Position numbers and translations under genes: made by a program. 24,913 nucleotides of DNA from a virus: positions 1 through 24,913 of the IMG/VR virus record IMGVR_UViG_3300021131_000045, one strand, 5' to 3'. This document shows positions 23,288 through 24,913 of the stretch, in pieces. How positions within the stretch are numbered: position 1 is the first letter of the stretch; the number at the start of each line of letters is the position of its first letter. Below the pieces are notes generated by a model. That model was given only the letters and a program-made list of their open reading frames with translations, ran no database searches and had not been told where the DNA came from.

Positions 23288-23429
23288 CGAAACCCCTTGA
23301 GATTAGGCCGCTAGGGCGTAAACCTCGTAATTAGATGCGTTTGCATTTAAGTTTTTTTACTTTTTACGACTATCTGTGTCGGGTTGTCCACTCTGTTACT
23401 TATTGCCCAATCGAAACCATGGCAGGCCC
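23288..23429 (-). ncRNA. ssrA: tmRNA coding piece: D-domain, mRNA-like region and degradation tag
   Basis: It begins with G1 at 23429 (expected RNase P cut). GGGCCTG is followed by CCAT and the conserved D-domain GGTTTCGAT. A small hairpin CGAC-N7-GTCG at 23367-23381 occupies the place of pseudoknot PK1. An A-rich stretch leads to the tag frame at 23344-23303: Ala-Asn-Ala-Ser-Asn-Tyr-Glu-Val-Tyr-Ala-Leu-Ala-Ala then TAA. The last codons and stop lie in a hairpin (GAGGTT / AATCTC with an inner CGC / GCG) at 23299-23326, matching helix P5 of other tmRNAs. The exact 3' end is not known. Confidence 0.9.
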
Positions 23430-23567
23430 ATCAACAAGAAACTTTGGAATATACGGGCAGTGGATCATACTAACAACATTACCATTTTCATCAAGGTTTA
23501 CGATTGTTTCGTAATCTTTGATTTCATAGTATGTTCCTTTGTCGATCAACTCTTTATCATTATTCAT
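23400..23567 (-). CDS. 55-codon ORF within the tmRNA spacer, overlapping the tmRNA coding piece
   Basis: The ORF starts 12 nt after the tmRNA CCA with AGAGGAAATTT ahead of the ATG at 23565-23567, and ends TAA at 23400-23402, thirty nt inside the tmRNA coding piece. The product begins MNNDKELIDKGTYYEIKDYE, continues with IVNLDENGNVVSMIHCPYIP, and its last ~10 residues (GPAMVSIGQ) are encoded by the conserved acceptor/D-domain of the tmRNA. I do not recognise the protein. Length and amino-acid composition look coding, and a 55-codon open frame with a Shine-Dalgarno site is uncommon by chance at this AT content, but it is not proven to be translated. Cleavage of the tmRNA precursor would destroy this message. 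Confidence 0.5.
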   Translation of the reverse strand: MNNDKELIDKGTYYEIKDYETIVNLDENGNVVSMIHCPYIPKFLVDGPAMVSIGQ

Positions 23568-23578
23568 AAATTTCCTCT

Positions 23579-23643
23579 TGGTGGACCTGGCGGGAATCGA
23601 ACCCGCGTCTTGAACACCTTTCTCTTTGCTTCATACAACCATA
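23579..23643 (-). ncRNA. ssrA: tmRNA acceptor piece (T arm and 3' CCA)
   Basis: It spans the predicted transcription start (about 23643) to the CCA at 23579-23581. It contains the P2 strand TGTTCAA, then GAC, the T arm at 23590-23606, the acceptor strand CAGGTCC, discriminator A and CCA. The GACGCGGGTTC and TCCCGCCAG blocks closely match the 3' end of bacterial tmRNAs. With no 5' acceptor strand upstream it cannot be an ordinary tRNA. The 5' end GGTTGT could also pair with ACAACC at 23382-23387 of the coding piece. Confidence 0.9.
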
Positions 23644-23649
23644 AACAAC

Positions 23650-23678
23650 ATTGTACTGCAAATTTATTTAGTTGTCAA
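23650..23678 (-). promoter_or_regulatory. Sigma70 promoter of the permuted tmRNA
   Basis: TTGACA, 17 nt, TACAAT on the minus strand. The -35 region overlaps the last codons of the nuclease gene (stop at 23664-23666). Transcription should start near 23643, which gives an acceptor RNA of about 65 nt, in the size range of known two-piece tmRNAs. Confidence 0.85.
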
Positions 23679-24329
23679 GTTCTTTTTATAATATTGTATT
23701 GCTTCTACCAAACCATCAACATGATCTTCAGTTTTTTCAATGAAGATCAATGGCGCATGATTTTCTACTGCCATCATTATGACTAGTTGGTTGATAGGAA
23801 TTCCAATCATCTCCTGGTACATAATCGAATATGCAGTAGCTTGCCAGAAGTAATCCAAGATATCATCTCTCTGCTTGACTCTTTTAGAAGTCTTGAAGTC
23901 GATGACAGATAATACACCATTATATTCTGCAATACAGTCTACCCGACCTGCCATACCAAGAGTCTTTGACCAAAGGGCTTGTTCTTGATAATGAATATTG
24001 TTGATACCTGATTGAATCAGAGGCTTGATACCTAAAAACATTTCCATAGCGTCAGGCATTGCTTCACCACTCTTTTCATTATTCAGAAACTTCTCACAAA
24101 GAGTATGGACACCAGTACCTCGACTAGATGCTATTCTGGAAACTCTATTAGCCTCTTCTTCACCTACTCTTTTGCGCCATTCCATAATAGACTGTTTCTT
24201 CATGGCACCAAGAACAGTAGTTACTGAGGGTAACTTGGTGCCATCTTCAAGAGTGTAGTAACGCTTTCCATCAGGGAAAGTTTCAGACTTCAAATCATTT
24301 AGATTCTTTGGTGGGCAAAATGTGAACAT
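23664..24329 (-). CDS. RecB/Cas4/MGME1-like PD-(D/E)XK exonuclease
   Basis: A 221-residue nuclease. Motifs in order: LPSVTTVLGAM at ~34, RGTGVHTLCEKFLN with the conserved His at ~75, GMAGRVDCIAEYNGVLSVID with the metal-binding Asp of GRVD and the Asp of VIDFKTSKR (D-x-K core), and a C-terminal QATAYSIMYQEM (Q-x-x-x-Y motif). This set defines the single-strand exonucleases of the RecB-like/MGME1 group. Similar genes occur in T4-like aquatic phages. A role in DNA recombination, repair or degradation of host DNA is likely; which one is unclear. Its 3' end carries the tmRNA promoter. Confidence 0.87.
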   Translation of the reverse strand: MFTFCPPKNLNDLKSETFPDGKRYYTLEDGTKLPSVTTVLGAMKKQSIMEWRKRVGEEEANRVSRIASSRGTGVHTLCEKFLNNEKSGEAMPDAMEMFLGIKPLIQSGINNIHYQEQALWSKTLGMAGRVDCIAEYNGVLSVIDFKTSKRVKQRDDILDYFWQATAYSIMYQEMIGIPINQLVIMMAVENHAPLIFIEKTEDHVDGLVEAIQYYKKNLTTK

Positions 24330-24347
24330 AATATAGTCAGTTTAGAA

Positions 24348-24599
24348 TTATGAAGGAATTGGTGCGTTCTCAGGAAGTGCAATAATTGATGAAGTTGATG
24401 GGTCATAATAGAATTTGTCTGCAACTACCGTATCTGCACAAGATACCCAAAATAGAGGTGGTGCAACTTCAAATGGTGTTGCAGATACCTCAGCAACTCT
24501 TTGCCCTATTTTCGTAAAAATTGGAATAGGAGATTTTTCAGAAGTGTTCCAAGAAGAAATATATCTAGCTTTTTCATTAGGTGAAATTAATGCATTCAT
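24348..24599 (-). CDS. Small unrecognised phage protein (83 aa)
   Basis: The sequence opens MNALISPNEKARYISSWNTS and has a conserved-looking C-terminal part PPLFWVSCADTVVADKFYYD followed by PSTSSIIALPENAPIPS. I recall similar short proteins next to fibre genes in aquatic phages, without known function. It starts 1 nt after the glycine-rich fibre gene ends, so it is probably co-translated with it and could be a fibre chaperone or minor virion protein. This is inference from position. There is no signal peptide, membrane segment or catalytic motif. Confidence 0.65.
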   Translation of the reverse strand: MNALISPNEKARYISSWNTSEKSPIPIFTKIGQRVAEVSATPFEVAPPLFWVSCADTVVADKFYYDPSTSSIIALPENAPIPS

Positions 24600-24600
24600 T

Positions 24601-24913
24601 TTAATACTCCAATATAACTACACCGGGACCAGCTGGACTTGTTGCACCACTACCTGCAGAACCAACTACGATAGTTATAGTGTTACCATAACTTACTGTA
24701 AAAAATCCTATTGCAGTACCGCCAGCGCCACCACCACCGGCATAGAACCCACCTCCTCCGCTTCCTGCTCCATATGTCCCCGAAGAATCGCCCTGTCCGC
24801 CGCCGCCCCAATAGCTAGCACCACCGCTAGCCGCTGTAGCGTAAGCATATCCATTTCCGCCACTCAAATTAATAGTACCACCAGAAGCTGATCCTCCGGT
24901 ATATGCTGCGGAG
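24601..24913 (-). CDS. Glycine-rich C-terminal end of a fibre/adhesin-like protein (cut by window edge)
   Basis: The frame is open through the right edge with no start codon needed, so only the last ~103 residues are seen. They consist of repeated Gly-rich loops (GGASYWGGGGQGDSSGTYGA, GSGGGGFYAGGGGAGG) followed by a beta segment TVSYGNTITIVVGSAG and the end GPGVVILEY. Gly-rich tips with a final VVIxEY/W strand are common on phage receptor-binding fibres, and polyglycine layers form the adhesin of some T-even relatives (gp38 of S16). A host-recognition role is therefore likely. The full protein and its trimerisation domain lie outside the window. Confidence 0.7.
   Translation of the reverse strand, partial: SAAYTGGSASGGTINLSGGNGYAYATAASGGASYWGGGGQGDSSGTYGAGSGGGGFYAGGGGAGGTAIGFFTVSYGNTITIVVGSAGSGATSPAGPGVVILEY

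Larger units (their letters stand above)
23259..23643 (-). ncRNA. ssrA: Circularly permuted (two-piece) tmRNA gene
   Basis: Read on the minus strand the order is promoter, acceptor piece ending in CCA, spacer, coding piece with D-domain and tag. The acceptor 5' strand GGGCCTG (23423-23429) pairs perfectly with CAGGTCC (23583-23589), including a G3-U70 wobble, the alanine identity element required for tmRNA charging, followed by A73 and an encoded CCA. The T arm is GCGGG-TTCGATT-CCCGC. A P2-type helix forms between TTGGGCA (23404-23410), right after the conserved GGTTTCGA, and TGTTCAA (23610-23616), right before GAC and the T arm. The tag frame encodes a 13-residue peptide ending ALAA. In permuted tmRNAs known from some bacterial lineages the precursor is cut into two RNAs that stay base-paired; with SmpB they free stalled ribosomes and tag the nascent protein for proteolysis. 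Outer ends are approximate. Confidence 0.92.

Noticed and set aside
23345-23375. Alternative tmRNA resume codon GTA after TAGTC
   Set aside because: That frame gives only VKSKKT then a stop and no LAA end; the GCA frame gives a full tag ending ALAA inside a P5-like hairpin.
23579-23610. attP-like tRNA 3'-end fragment of an integrating element
   Set aside because: No integrase is visible, the phage is of T4 type, and the element has a dedicated promoter and compensatory pairing with the coding half.
23579-23643. A normal tRNA gene suggested by the T arm and CCA
   Set aside because: No 5' acceptor strand, D arm or anticodon arm lies upstream; the only partner for CAGGTCC is GGGCCTG at 23423-23429, downstream, which fits a permuted tmRNA.
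1-24913. CRISPR array, insertion sequence, integrase or homing endonuclease
   Set aside because: No array of spaced repeats, transposase/integrase motif or GIY-YIG/HNH/LAGLIDADG gene was seen; the repeats found are tandem and inside genes or the gp32 leader.

Overview
The window is part of a large, AT-rich, T4-like (Tevenvirinae-related or more distant) myovirus genome. Recognisable counterparts of T4 gp48/54, gp53, gp27, gp5, gp25, gp6, gp4, gp26, gp51, gp32, gp59 and probably gp33 are packed with 1-4 nt overlaps. The host is Gram-negative: the phage carries a signal-peptide outer-membrane beta-barrel and peptidoglycan hydrolases. The style of the structural genes (Gly-Tyr repeat baseplate proteins, split gp5) resembles aquatic T4-like phages, but the host species cannot be read from the sequence.

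Layout. (1) 1-11923, minus strand: one tightly packed baseplate/tail operon reading gp48/54-like, gp53, gp27, gp5 OB domain, a helical linker protein, gp5-type spike, unknown virion protein, gp25, gp6, a 941-residue wedge/structural protein and the start of a fibre-like protein cut by the window edge. (2) 11956-18703, plus strand: gp4 head-completion nuclease, a gp2-position protein, a tube-fold protein (gp54/gp19 family), gp26, a gp51-like frame with no usable start codon that joins gp26 through an apparent -1 frameshift at T TTT TTC, then two long tape-measure/hub-like proteins, the first carrying a duplicated glucosaminidase domain. (3) 18754-22199, minus strand: gp32 SSB with a triple 11-bp leader repeat, a YqiA-like esterase, a probable co-packaged internal head protein, a HAD nucleotidase, gp59 and a gp33 candidate. 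(4) 22246-24913, minus strand: a SleB-type cell-wall hydrolase, an outer-membrane beta-barrel, a circularly permuted two-piece tmRNA, a RecB/Cas4-like PD-(D/E)XK nuclease, a small unknown protein and the end of a glycine-rich fibre.

The most notable item is the tmRNA at about 23259-23643 (minus). Its 3' acceptor half (T arm, CCA) is transcribed first from a near-consensus promoter. It is followed by a spacer of about 150 nt and then the 5' half with the D-domain and a tag reading frame ending in Ala-Leu-Ala-Ala. The two halves re-form a 7-bp acceptor stem with the G3-U70 alanine identity pair. A 55-codon ORF with its own Shine-Dalgarno sequence lies in the spacer and runs into the tmRNA coding half, so translation of the ORF and tmRNA maturation should compete. 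The second notable item is the gp26/gp51 frameshift fusion, a T4-family analogue of the lambda G/GT tape-measure chaperone arrangement.

All functional calls come from reading motifs, gene order and remembered family features. No database search was run.
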